DNA of 64,000 nucleotides, from positions 565,024 to 629,023 of the forward strand of contig QANU01018688.1 of the NCBI GenBank assembly GCA_003254905.1, written 5' to 3'. This document shows, one piece after another, positions 24,701 to 50,925 of this stretch (within the stretch, counting starts at the first letter, position 1; the number at the start of each line of letters is the position of its first letter). The notes beneath the pieces are model-generated. The model was not told where the DNA came from. It did not search any database and saw only the letters and a program-made list of their open reading frames with translations. The stretch is from Nissolia schottii. Taxonomy: Eukaryota > Streptophyta > Magnoliopsida > Fabales > Fabaceae. A program made the position numbers and the translations under genes.

Positions 24701-25131
24701 CTAGATTTTTCTGTTTTCACTGCTCCCACCATAAAATCTAGAAAAACTAAAAAATTGTATATTTAGCATTTACTATAGGATTTATTTGAGCAATGAATGC
24801 AAAATGAGGTAACTATTCTAGCTAAGTGAAATGACTGAGGTAAGGCAACACGAGAGATTTTTAGGTCACTAAAACTATAAACTAATAATACAATGAACAA
24901 TTTGGCTAGTACATGTGTATACATACCAGTTGTAGGGATAAGAAATGGGATTCCAGAAGTAGTCTTGAAGATCTTCTTGACATCCTCAATCAAAGTTTTT
25001 GTCATAGCCGGAATTGCAGGAGAACGGTAGTCCTCATTGTTTCGGTTCATCGCTCGAAGGACCGGCTCAGGGATGTTGACCGGCCCTGGAACAAAGAGGT
25101 GGTTCTTTCCAGGTGCATAAACGTAATCCAT
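21771..25131 (-). CDS. AGT1: Serine:glyoxylate aminotransferase, peroxisomal
   Basis: Five coding exons: 25131-24927, 24414-24130, 23668-23302, 23017-22807 and 21908-21771, total 1,206 nt, 401 aa, exactly the usual plant AGT1 length. The start is MDYVYAPGKNHLFVPGPVNI; the PLP-binding lysine is K201 in VALTGSQKALSLP; DGVSSICALDFRMDEWG precedes it; and the C-terminus is the tripeptide SRI, a peroxisomal targeting signal (PTS1). The enzyme is a class V PLP aminotransferase that moves the amino group of serine to glyoxylate, giving glycine and hydroxypyruvate in photorespiration. The protein looks intact and highly conserved. Intron 4 (21,909-22,806) carries a MITE and another repeat. A 5' UTR intron is likely (separate entry). 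Confidence 0.97.
22002..22140. mobile_element. MITE in AGT1 intron 4
   Basis: About 139 bp with inverted ends: left GAGAAATGTTATTTAGACTC, right (complement) AGAGGTATATTATTTAGACT, continuing through CAT.GG.CAT and the inner GTGCTG blocks. No coding capacity. Family not recognised; the flanks share TTAAC but this is too weak to call the duplication. Confidence 0.7.
22385..22575. repeat. Dispersed repeat fragment in AGT1 intron 4
   Basis: The stretch has repeating phrases (TTAGTCTTT, AAATTAGTCCAT, TTGATTGACTTTTGGCAA) and a partial inverted arrangement, and related wording recurs in inverted orientation at about 60,925-61,065 (AAAAAGTCAATCAAATTAGT, AGACTAATTTGATCGAC). This points to one dispersed non-coding family in this genome. 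Class unknown. Confidence 0.4.
24066..24090. repeat. (TAA)n microsatellite in AGT1 intron 2
   Basis: About eight ATA/TAA units, some 40 bp beyond the donor of AGT1 exon 2. Confidence 0.9.
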
Positions 25132-26190
25132 CTTCTCCTGCTTGAGATTTCAACCTCTTTGAATTCAAGCAGTTCTTGGCTTCTCCCTTAAGCAAACCAC
25201 CTATATAAAATCCATTGTAAAGTAAGTACTAACACCATTTTGAATCATTGGTCATTAAACTAAAGAAATTAGGCAGCGTGAAAGCAAATTGTAACTCATA
25301 ACTGTTGGGAAAAATCCTCTCAACATCACAGCCTTATCCTACTAGGCAGGGTCGGTTACATGGATCAGACAAGATCGTAATATTATATCATAAATCATAT
25401 TAATATTCAAACTATTAATTTATATCATGATGTTTCAAGAATTAACTATTGAGTCACTAACATGACCGAAAGGGAAAGTTAGCAGAAAATGATTGATTAC
25501 CATTGTTGCTCTAATAGAACCATTTTGCCATACCTGAAAACTGAAAATCTTGATTGAAAAGTCTTGCATGAAAACTAAATAACATCAGAACATCAGAAAC
25601 AGCTGTTTTGTGCTGTAATCCATACCAGTAACATTAACAAAGCTAGAACATGACAAAATCTTCTACCAAAATGAACTTGCCACTAACTCCCTCACTTGAT
25701 TTTTCCACTACCAAAACAAATAGTCATTGGAAAGGAACGGGAATAGGATAAAATGATGATATTGGAGACAGCAACTCACAGAAAAAGACAAAATCCCTAA
25801 CAAAATTCAATTTAAAGAACCTTGTAGAACACTCATACGCATGCATCAATTTATTAGAAAAAATAAAGCACATGCAAAAAAAAAAAGACTACTCTCCAAA
25901 AGACTAACGAGTTTTATTTTAGATTGATTTTGACTGGAAGAAAAATCTAGCGCTAAGAAGATTTTACTCTAAACAAATTCGTCAATTTAGATTTATCACA
26001 ACCCAATTAATTTTTGAGTATAATCTATGATAGACTAGAAGAAGATAAATACGATAGCAAATTACATGATATGTGTATGTGAAGCATGTTAGACGAGTAC
26101 CTTTGACGAGGGAGAGAATTTAAGAGTGAGTTTTGTTGTGGTATATGAGACGTGCTTCGTCGTGCCTTCTTCTTCCCTTATTGTTTACAC
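25132..26190 (-). other. AGT1 5' leader with a probable 5' UTR intron
   Basis: Above the AGT1 ATG (context GGAGAAGATGG) the leader 25,132-25,200 is preceded by an acceptor (TTTTATATAG). A matching leader exon ends at about 26,101 with CTCGTCAAAG then the donor GTACTC; it begins near 26,170-26,190 in a purine-rich stretch. That gives an intron of about 900 bp in the 5' UTR, a common feature that can raise expression of plant genes. The transcription start is not certain. No other gene is seen in the interval. Confidence 0.6.
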
Positions 26191-26520
26191 ACAACCTTAC
26201 GTTACATAAAAGTGCAAATGGCAGTGAACTAATATTTAATAAATAAGAGAGCGGGAGAACCAATCAAATGCAGGGGTGGGGCCCACTCCCTTCAGACGTG
26301 GCAGATAAGAGGGACGAGATTGTGCTCCTTGCGGCTAAGAATTGGGAATACACATTTCTGGCTTGGATTTTTCACTCACATGACACATCATATGTTTTCA
26401 GCCTCTCCTCTATACTTTATCTGTTTGTCTCCAAATTTATTGATTCTTCATCACCTTTATGTATTTTTCTTCGAATATCAATAAATATATATATACACAC
26501 TTATTTTTTTTTCTTATCTT

Positions 26521-27623
26521 GAGTTTTTTACTCTTTTGCCCCTATTAAAAAAGCTAATTACGAAAATACCCCCCTTTGAAAACATAATACAATACTGCCC
26601 CTGTTTTGGCTGACGTGGACGCTGCGAGACGCGTGGACGTCCACGTCAGATTCGCCAACACGGGGTGGCGATTTCAGTTAAATTACGTAACACTGAAATC
26701 GCCAACACGGTTTGCGTTTTTAGAAGAAACCCTTTCAACAAAAATCGCCAATGCGTTTGGCGAATTCACCGTGTTGGCGATTCCAACCCCGCGGCCTATA
26801 ACCCAACTCTACCCCTCCCATTCTCCCACACTCCTCTCATTTTCTAAAAATTCCCTTAATCACTAGCCCTAGCCTTAGCCCTGAACCCCAGCACAAAACC
26901 CTAATCACTAACACCTAAAACCCTAGCCGTAGACCTAAATCCATCGCAGTCTGCCCAGTCAGATCCAGCTCAGAGACCGTCGCGCACTGATCCCCCATCT
27001 GAGCAGTAGTAGTCTTATAATTTTTGTATGGTTTGTTTGAATACATAGGTAACGATGTTTTGGGTTACGTCTAAACCCTTTAGCGACTTATGCCAGCGTT
27101 TTATTTTGGGTTGAAATTTATTTTGATGGCCAACGTTATAATCTCAAAACTTATGCTAGCGTCACTTGGTTGAAACCTTAATCGAATGACTCAGCAGGTC
27201 GGCATTATCAAGTTTAGGTGTGGAACAACAACAAACGATAAACAATAAACACTGTCATACAATAAGTTTACACCACATCAAAAATGCAAATATCGTGATC
27301 CAACTTGCTACAAGGAAAACATAAATAAAATTCATAAACCATAAAACCCTAAACAATCTATCACGAGCCCTGCGGCGGTCTATGGTCGTGACCCGAGTCG
27401 GGAGCATGGTACGGATAGGGATATGGGTATGAGGGAGGATAAGGGTATGGGGCGGAGGTGGGTAAGGGTATGCAGACGATGGGTAAGGGTCAGGGTATGA
27501 TTGTGGTGGGTAAGGCACTGGTGATGGTGTGGCGGTGGAATTTTTAGAAAATGAGAGGAGTGTGGGAGAATGGGAGGGGTAGAGTTGGGTTATAGGCCGC
27601 GGGGTTGGAATCGCCAACACGGT
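26521..27623. mobile_element. Long inverted-repeat (Mutator-like or foldback) element cut by the assembly gap
   Basis: The left end GAGTTTTTTACTCTTTTGCC at 26,521 is the same type of terminus as the element at 46.8-47.65 kb. Positions 26,768-26,854 and 27,537-27,623 are a perfect 87-bp inverted repeat; the second copy runs straight into the N gap, so the remaining about 250 bp of the right arm should lie in the gap. The left arm contains many small GGCGA/TCGCC palindromes around the phrase CGCCAACACGG. Between the arms the minus strand has an open frame (27,255-27,620) rich in proline and tyrosine (SSAYPYPPPP) followed by RRRARDRL and a hydrophobic tail, of unknown meaning. The Mutator-like label is inferred from long arms and the relative's possible 9-bp target duplication. 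Confidence 0.6.
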
Positions 27624-28218
27624 NNNNNNNNNNNNNNNNNNNNNNNNNNNNNNNNNNNNNNNNNNNNNNNNNNNNNNNNNNNNNNNNNNNNNNNNNNNNN
27701 NNNNNNNNNNNNNNNNNNNNNNNNNNNNNNNNNNNNNNNNNNNNNNNNNNNNNNNNNNNNNNNNNNNNNNNNNNNNNNNNNNNNNNNNNNNNNNNNNNNN
27801 NNNNNNNNNNNNNNNNNNNNNNNNNNNNNNNNNNNNNNNNNNNNNNNNNNNNNNNNNNNNNNNNNNNNNNNNNNNNNNNNNNNNNNNNNNNNNNNNNNNN
27901 NNNNNNNNNNNNNNNNNNNNNNNNNNNNNNNNNNNNNNNNNNNNNNNNNNNNNNNNNNNNNNNNNNNNNNNNNNNNNNNNNNNNNNNNNNNNNNNNNNNN
28001 NNNNNNNNNNNNNNNNNNNNNNNNNNNNNNNNNNNNNNNNNNNNNNNNNNNNNNNNNNNNNNNNNNNNNNNNNNNNNNNNNNNNNNNNNNNNNNNNNNNN
28101 NNNNNNNNNNNNNNNNNNNNNNNNNNNNNNNNNNNNNNNNNNNNNNNNNNNNNNNNNNNNNNNNNNNNNNNNNNNNNNNNNNNNNNNNNNNNNNNNNNNN
28201 NNNNNNNNNNNNNNNNNN
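27624..28218. other. Assembly gap (595 N)
   Basis: Run of unknown bases. It is bounded on the left by a perfect inverted-repeat arm and on the right by a (TTA)n run (28,219-28,251), both of which commonly stop assembly. Any open frame crossing it is meaningless. Confidence 0.99.
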
Positions 28219-28250
<32 letters not shown>

Positions 28251-28251
28251 G
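28219..28251. repeat. (TTA)n microsatellite at gap edge
   Basis: About 11 TAT/TTA units directly after the gap; the true length is unknown because the gap may continue it. Confidence 0.9.
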
Positions 28252-29806
28252 GTACAAAATACATTTGAAGGCCCTGTAATTTTGGAATGAATTTTGAGGC
28301 TGAGATAGCAACATGAAAGATAAAGAGATAATAGCATGTCAACCACACTTCACTTCACCAGTGCTGTGGAGAGAATTGAGGCCACACAGCTATGGATTTT
28401 GTGCTTTTGTGAAATTCCTTTTTCAATGTTTTGGCTGTATCCCACAGTTCGAGGCTGCTTACGTATGCTCCACCTGTGAGGATGGAACTGCCACACACAG
28501 GATATTCAGAACAGTGTTTCTTTCTCATATCTTATTGATCTTGTTTCTTTGTTCACTGCTAAGAGTTCATTTTCTACTCCCAGAAAATGAAGCAGGTTCA
28601 AATTGATAGAGTTTGTTCAAGATTTTCCTTCAGGTTTTTTTTTTAAGTTATTCTTTATAATTTATGAAAAGCATTAAAATACATCTATTTAGTCTTATTA
28701 ATATCTTGAAAAATTATAGTTTCGACTAACTAAAGAATAATTTTTTTTTTAAAAAAAACCCTCAAAATTGCAGCGCCCTCTCCATGTTTCCTAAGAATTT
28801 TTTCCAGAGTATAGTGGTCATGACAATTTTCTTGAAAATGATGAAAGTAAATGAGAAAAAATATAGAACTTTGCATTTTTCGCCAGACGAGAGGATTGAA
28901 GATGGATATAAACAACATAAAACAGTCATATGGAAGCATAATCGCACATCTATCTGTAGTCAATGCGTCAATGTAATTAAACCAATAAACCTATGTGCAT
29001 TAGTTCCAAACTTCCAACTTAAGGCCTTCAATAACTCCAACAAGCTTGCAAGTCAATTTTCAAAGGAATAACATTTAAATTTAAAATATAAAGGGAAAAA
29101 AACAGTTTATAAAAAGAAAAAAGAAAACAGTTTATAAAAAGAAAAAAGAAATCCATAAATCTTAGAGATGAGCGAGTCACCTAGATACAGACATGCCATG
29201 AGTTACTGGGAACACATGAAACTTTAATCAAATGCATGAAAAAACATTTAGCAAGAACCCAAGAATTCGTCTTCATTCACTAGTCACTAATGAAATTCTT
29301 TCGAAAGTGCTACAAAATCTCGCAGAATTTAATAATTACCACAAATTCCAATACATTTCTGTCTGCATCAACTAACATACTTTATGGAGTAAGCATTCAA
29401 GTCCAATAAAATTGCAAAACTGACAATGTACACTTTCCTAAGTATGTCTATAGCAAGTGGGTAAATTCTTTGTTCTTTTCAAGATTTTTGCTATGTGAAC
29501 GCTTTGCTTGGCTCGCCTTCAAAGGTCGAAATCAAAAGGGGAAAAAAGAAAACTCTGGGCAAGACTCGATCATCTTGCACCAGATATTCATCTGCTTCAG
29601 CCACGTTGTTCAAGGATGCAAATCCCATGTGTAAGGGATGTTACTCAGATCCGCCAAAGTACACCAAAAAGGGATCTGCAAGTTCTTATTCCCATGGGTG
29701 GAAAAAAAATTCCAGAGAATGTACAATAGCTGAAGCTGTGTAAATGCAAGAGTGAAAGCAAGAAGCCAACACTCATGGAACCAGCCATATTGATACCACT
29801 AGCTGG
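28252..29806. other. Intergenic and probable CHR5 3' UTR
   Basis: No gene seen. The part nearest 29,806 (to roughly 29,480) is probably the 3' UTR of the CHR5 gene. A 27-bp-period duplication built on CAGTTTATAAAAAGAAAAA lies at 29,102-29,150. Short open frames here (28,313-28,606, 28,784-29,071, 29,495-29,743) have no known domain. Confidence 0.5.
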
Positions 29807-44784
<14,978 letters not shown>

Positions 44785-46150
44785 CCTGTAATGTATGACT
44801 ACCTTGTAATTTTCTTTACTTCAATCCCCTCACTGTAAAAGTGAATAATCATAATAAAATAAAATAAAATATTGCTATATGTCACTTGCTGATTTTGTTA
44901 TGTGCTGTTTCCACAAAACCTGAACAACAAAAAGAGTGATAAATGTTCAGTAGGATCCTGAATTATACTTGGAGCAGTTAATCACACGATGGTACTATAA
45001 AGATACTACTGAAACAATGTGGGTTAAATTAAATAACAAATATAAAACCCTTATAATCCTCCAACAAGGTAGGAAGGACAAAGCATGAAAACATTTTTAC
45101 AAAACCATCAGGCTTTAAATAATCAAATTACAGGATTCAACAACCAGTGACACCATTAAGTTGAAAATCCTTCCAAACCACTGGCTAAGGAGTGAATTAA
45201 AATCTCTTTGACATTAATTTCCACACAATTTCGGCCAACCGAGTAATTGGCAAGTGGAAGAGCAAGTTCAAATTCAGTTTTGAAGCTGGCAAGGCAAACT
45301 CAATTTTGAACTTCAAATGCTAGGTTAAAATCAATCCTATCGACATCAAACCAAGTTCCCATACGCACTCCATTGAACAAAGTGTAAGAACTGCTTCAAA
45401 CGAGTGTCTAACGATCAAGAGTGAATTCCACTAAAACCCATAGCTCTAATTCACACCATAGCAGATGCACAAAAGCATCAACACCGAATCAAAAACAAGT
45501 TAATCTCCCAAAATCAACGTAAAAATCGAATCGAGGCACAGAACCAACGGATCAACACGCAAATTCAGCAAAGCTCAAGGCTAAAACCCCTAACAAAAAA
45601 TCAAAAAAAAAGGGACCTATATCCGCAATCGGAAAACCTAATTCCAGAATCGAATCACTGCGCAATGAGCGAATCGAACAGAGAGACACGGCGACGACAA
45701 CGGAAGAGCAAAGTGCGGCGGCTCTCACCTTTGTACCGAACAGAGAGCGAAACAGAGCTCCGAGAAAATTTGCTCGAACCGAAAGGAACCGCGATGAGCG
45801 ACTGTGCGCAGGTTAACACAATCGAGCGCACCTCTTCCTCCGACTACGACTCACCCGAAGCGGAATCGCCGGCGGCGAATACCGAAATTTCAAAAAAAAA
45901 AAAAAAAAACCCGAAGGAACAGGAAAATCGGTTGCGGTTATAGGTAAAGCTGCGAAGCGAGATTCGAAATGACGGAGCGGCGGGTAGAGGATGAGAATCG
46001 CCGGTTGCGACGGCGGCGGCGGTAACGTCCGATTTGGAGTGAAACGACGAGGGATTTGGATTAATCGACGACGATGTGAAGATGAAAAAATGGGGAATGA
46101 GAGAGAAACAAAGTCTATTTTTCTTTTTACCTTATGTTTATTTTTATTTA
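44785..46150 (-). other. CHR5 5' leader with a probable 5' UTR intron
   Basis: An acceptor (TACATTACAG) lies one base before the CHR5 ATG. The best donor upstream is ACAAAG|GTGAGAG at 45,729/45,728, giving an intron of about 940 bp. The leader exon, about 45,729 to 46,130, is GC-rich with GCCGCCGCCG and CT-rich stretches typical of plant 5' UTRs. An alternative donor (GGGTGAGTCG) lies near 45,855. Transcription start not fixed. Confidence 0.55.
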
Positions 46151-46798
46151 TTTTTCTTTATAGAGAGACACGCACAGAAAAAAAGATATATATTAATCAT
46201 AGAGAGGAAAATCTTTAGGTTTTTCAAGGTTTTTATTTTTTAATATTTTCCAAGTGTCTTGAAACTCAATTTTAAACAAACTAAAAAAATCGCACCACCT
46301 GATTCGTTTTTTGACTATAAGCCTGTAAACACTCGCCAACGAGATGGTTCCACGTGGCGATTATGTTGCGTGATGACTGAATCGAACGGAGTGGATAAAC
46401 CAGCATCTTATTTTTCTTTTAAAGTGATTTGATAATCTTTTTTGTTTAAGGATGTTAATTAATAACTTAGACTAATTAATCACTAGATTTTCATTAATCA
46501 GCTCAAAATATAATTTAATTTAGCCCACTTAACTCAAAATTGCGTGAGCAATTTATGAAGTATATTTTTATCTGGTCGGGATTTATGAAGTGTGTATATG
46601 GTTCAATTATATTCATTCATTAACTAAAAATATGTTCTAATGAAAAAAAAAATCAGGAAATTCCTCATTTGGAGTAAAGAATTGAAAAGGAGTGGTGTTT
46701 TGTAGAATGCATGTGTGGAACAAGGATACATCAATCAAAAGGGAAGAGCCTGTTTTGGGGGGATGTGTTCCTCTTCCTAGCAAACTAGCAAGGTTTAG
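46151..46798. other. Intergenic region upstream of CHR5
   Basis: AT-rich with no gene seen. The first few hundred bases are the likely CHR5 promoter. Confidence 0.5.
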
Positions 46799-47651
46799 GA
46801 ATTTTTTACTCTTTTATCCTCGACAGAGGAAGTAATTACTAAAATACTTTCGTTTCAAAACATTTTAACAAACTATCACCATTTGAGCTAACGTGAAATC
46901 CGCGGACTAATATGCTTGCAAAAAGACCAATATATAAGGTTGAAAGATGCCACATAAGGGAATGAAAACTACATAAGCTAATCCACCTTCTAAAGACATG
47001 TATTTCAAAGGCTCTAGTCACACGTTAGTTAGATCACAAACCTTTTAAGTGTTTATATACCTTTAGTAGTTGTTGTATTGGTAAAAATAGTTGAGAAAGA
47101 AGTTGGGCTCGCGCATGAGTTCAAGCCATTCGGGCTCTCAAAAGTACAAAACGATGGATTTACTCCCTGCGCGCACGACAAAGAGTGTATCGGTCTTTTT
47201 GCAAGCATATTTTTTGGACTTTTGCACTTATCTGGGAAACTATGTTTTTTAGACTTTTGCACTCTCCATCATATATATTAAGAGTTTTGTGTGCATAGTT
47301 TTATATGATTTTCTTCCGAACCGGTCAGTAAGGTCCACGTGGGTAATGATTCGCCAACACTAGTGGCGAATTCATGTTGAATTCGCCTACCACATTGGCG
47401 AATTTAGTACAAATAATGTATTTCAGTTTGTAGGGAATTTGCCAACCGTGTTGGCAAATTTAGGCCATATTTGCCATCCGTGTTGGCTATTTTGACGTGG
47501 CCGTCCATGCGGTCCGCAGAATTCACGTCAGGCCAAACAGTGGTAGTTTGGTAAAATGTTTTGAAACGAGAGTATTTTGGTAATTACTTTCTCTGGCAAG
47601 GGTAAAAGAGTAAAAGGGTAATTACTTCCTCTGGCAAGAGTAAAAGAGTAA
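46799..47651. mobile_element. Non-autonomous Mutator-like element
   Basis: About 850 bp with long inverted arms: left about 46,801-46,907, right about 47,511-47,651, sharing TTTACTCTTTTA, GAGGAAGTAATTAC, AAAATAC.TTCGTTTCAAAA and the TGACGTG/TAACGTG end. The right terminus is partly duplicated (the AGTAAAAGAGTAAAA ... GGTAATTACTT block occurs twice). Flanks AAGGTTTAG (46,790-46,798) and AATGTTTAG (47,652-47,660) agree at 8 of 9 bases, as expected for the 9-bp duplication of Mutator-like elements, though five extra bases on the left make the border approximate. The right half repeats the GCCAACACGG/TTGGCGAA phrases of the 26.5 kb element. No transposase. Confidence 0.6.
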
Positions 47652-47660
47652 AATGTTTAG

Positions 47661-50600
47661 TTGTGATTGCTTGGTTTTCTTTTACGGGCCAAAAAGTAAT
47701 TCAACTCAATCATACTGCGTTTCATATTAGAAATATAATAGAGAAATAAAAATATAGAATAAAATATTTTTGTATTTTGTTAAAGGTAAAATAAAAGTGA
47801 CAACAAATATTTTTTAAGAACGCAAAATTGATGTTTAGAGAAATATGAATTTTTTTATCTTTATCTTACATCATTTCTTTAATATTAAACACAATCTTAT
47901 TATTAATTAGACCAAGAATCTTGTTGAATAACAACATATAATTAATAACAGCAAAAGGATTAGGGCAATTAAAGACTTTGTTAAGCCAACAATGAGTGCA
48001 TGGATCAATTGACAAGAAATTATTTTAGTATAATAAGAGGTATTGGATTCAAGTTGTGAGAACTTTGCTATTTAAGAGGTAGAGATTATACCTAATAAGA
48101 CCATGTAAAAAATAAATATGAGGATTCATTTCATGTAACGGGAGCTTAACGCGTTGAATGAACCCTGCTATAATGCCCTCGGATAATATTTGGGCTGGAT
48201 CCGAAAGTTAAATATGGAACAATTTTTGTTGAATATTTGAGCACGCTTCATTAGAACCCAATGAATAGAAGTAAACTATTTTTGGCCTATTATTTTGTCA
48301 GGCCCAGTCCAATAAAGTGAACTAGCTAAACGCATTGGGCACTTCAAGAACTGGTAATGACCAAAAATATGAGAAGAGCTTTCCAAAATAGAAGTTTCAA
48401 CAGCTCATGAGCGTGATTGAACAAAAAAAGAATATACTCCACCCAAAAAGAAAGAAAAAAGCTTAAATGTATATGATCAAAATATCTCCACGTAAATCTT
48501 GGGTTGTTTTCTAACGTCACAAGTCCAGTGTGACCACAAAGAACACATGATTAGTAGATTTTGGTGTAGGATCTAGAATGGAAAAGAAAGATTCATCTCT
48601 TTCGTCCGAAGAGATGACTAAAGTGAATATAAAATAGAAATAAAAATCTCTAAGGAGAGAATTTATCATTTTAGAGAGTAAAGTGAGATTATTGTCCATA
48701 AAATAGAAGGTGGAGTGAGCTTTTGTGATCTTAGTGATTTCAACTTAACTATCTTATCCAAACAATGATGGTGATTCTATGATGATTCATAGTCCTCCTA
48801 TGTCAAAAAAAAAAAAAAAAACAGAGAGGAAAGATTGGTGCGTTAAAGCGACGCAAAAATTAGTCTTACATGGTTGTGAAGAGTTTCATTCTCCCCTTAT
48901 ATATAGAAGCTTTCCGTGAGTATTTAGATTTACTAATTTACTCAATAGCTTAAAATGTTTCACTTTTGTGAGACTTTTGACTCCAGTTCTTTTTATTTCT
49001 TTCCTCCCTCTCGTTTTCTGTTTGTGGGAAAACAGTTTCTCTACGTAAGTATCAGGTGCTCCCAGCTTAGTGCTGCTTAGCAGTCAATAATTTTAGGTGA
49101 GTGACTTTCTTTACGATCTATTTTAGACCATGTATTTATTTTAAAAGTTATTTATCTATTTATTTTTAGAATTATTTTATTTATACATGTTTATAAAATC
49201 CCAAGAGATGGAACTTAATGTTTTATTTTAAGCAATTATGAAATTAGTTATTATTTATTACTTAGGAATTTCTTATTTAAAGAAAATAATGATTTATTTT
49301 AGAAACTCTTTATTTATGAAAGTAGCTAGTTATGGAAATATTTATGAAACTATTTATAGAAAATCACGAAACTATTTTAAAACTATATGAAATCGCATGT
49401 CTTATTACATCTAATATGTCATACTGCGTGTATGATCATTTATGGAATTAAGTCATGTTATGCCATCGGTATCAGTTAAAGGACTATGTTATTATGATCA
49501 TGTTATGTTATATGTTTAAACTGTTTTCCATTGAAGTTATATTTATGATAGAATTGTAAGTCAGTGACAATTTACATTGAGCATTGGTACCATTGTAGTA
49601 AAAATTGAGACTAACATCAGAGATCTATGGACTCTGGTAACGTTTGCGTCAAGAATGGGCTCGAGTAGTGTATCCCCAACTATCGTAGCTTAGATACTTG
49701 AGTAATGAGTCATAAACAAGACCGTAATACTCAGGAACCGTCTATCTAAATGTCATTCTTATTTAATGATTATGTTTCGAATAAAATTATGTTTTTATTG
49801 TAAAGTATCACTATTATAAATGTTTTATGCTTGTTATATATCATGCACTGCATCTGCACGTCATGATTATAAACTTTCGCATGTCACCGTGAGTCTGTCA
49901 TTTACTGAGCAATGACCCACACCTCATCAACCATTTTCAAATATTGTTGACGAAGGCACGCCGCTCGTATTTTCTTGGTGACCTTCACGTTGCTGTGAAG
50001 TATTTTTTATTTTTAGTATTAAGATAGTTTATATTCATGTGAGTGCTCAAGTGAACTACAAACAAAGTGTAATGTATTTTGGATTATTTAATTTTTTATC
50101 TTGTAAATGATTTTACTTTATTATATTATTATATTATGATGTTTAGTTTTATTTAAAAATGTTTTCTCTTATTTATTTATAAAAGTTACGTGTTATTTTT
50201 TATGATCAACACATTAAAAAACTTTCGTAAAAAAACTAGTCTTTTACTTGCCGGTGACAATTTTTTGGATCATAAAATCTACCAACACCTTGAATCTCTG
50301 ATGGAAAGAAAGTTAAAGGCTAGGTACTGCCCGTGTCATTGTGCTCTAGAGGCAAAAAAAAAAGGGACCGAATCGCTGCAGCGACATAGTCGAAAGTGGG
50401 CAACGCAGGGAGTGCCATAGTAGCTCGACGACAATAATTTGGTTGGAAAGTCAATATTCTCCTATAAACAGAAGTCTCTCCTAAGTGTTTTTATTTGCTA
50501 ATCTACCTAAAGAGTTTTGGAGGTTGTGCTTTGAGCACGAACTTTCTCTCAGCTCTATTTTATTTTATTTTCTTTTGTTTGTGATGAAGTAGTGTGATGC

Positions 50601-50925
50601 GGAACCCCAAGGATATACAAATCCTAAAAATCTAACACACACCTTGACTGAGAACAAAGAATAAAATAAATACCATACCTACTAAATCCCTATGGAACCT
50701 GCTCTTAAAAACGTAGATAATTAGAATATCAAATTTGCAAAGATATTTAGGCTACCTTAGAATGAGATTACTCAATTTCTTGATGCAACAAACAAAACAA
50801 ACCACTCACCTTGCACACACAAAGAGATTACCCATTTGCAAAAGAAAGTTTTCTAAAGAGAAAATAATATGAAATTTCATTCATCAAAAGTTGTTCTTCA
50901 TTGTACTAGTTTATGAGGTATTTAT
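47661..50925. repeat. Mosaic of old repeat copies left of the solo LTR
   Basis: No gene is seen. The block at about 49,030-49,830 is related to 55,440-56,110 (shared TGAAGTTATAT.TATGATAGA, then TACCATTGTAGT, then GTACTTGAGTA-like phrases), in the same orientation. The block at about 50,590-50,925 is related to 54,780-55,109. A TATA-like CTTATATATAGAAGC lies near 48,900 and the whole looks like old LTR or other retroelement terminal sequence, but no coding domain or clear ends were found. All copies are decayed. Confidence 0.45.

Noticed and set aside
27544-28348. Long frames of about 225-256 codons across 27.5-28.3 kb
   Set aside because: They consist mostly of unknown residues from the N gap.
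45665-45943. 92-codon plus-strand frame rich in charged residues (MSESNRETRRRQRKSK...)
   Set aside because: It is antisense to the probable CHR5 5' UTR, in GC-rich sequence where stops are rare, ends in a lysine run caused by an A-tract, and has no known domain.
48517-48699. 60-codon minus-strand frame in the repeat mosaic
   Set aside because: AT-rich, within decayed repeat DNA, no known domain.
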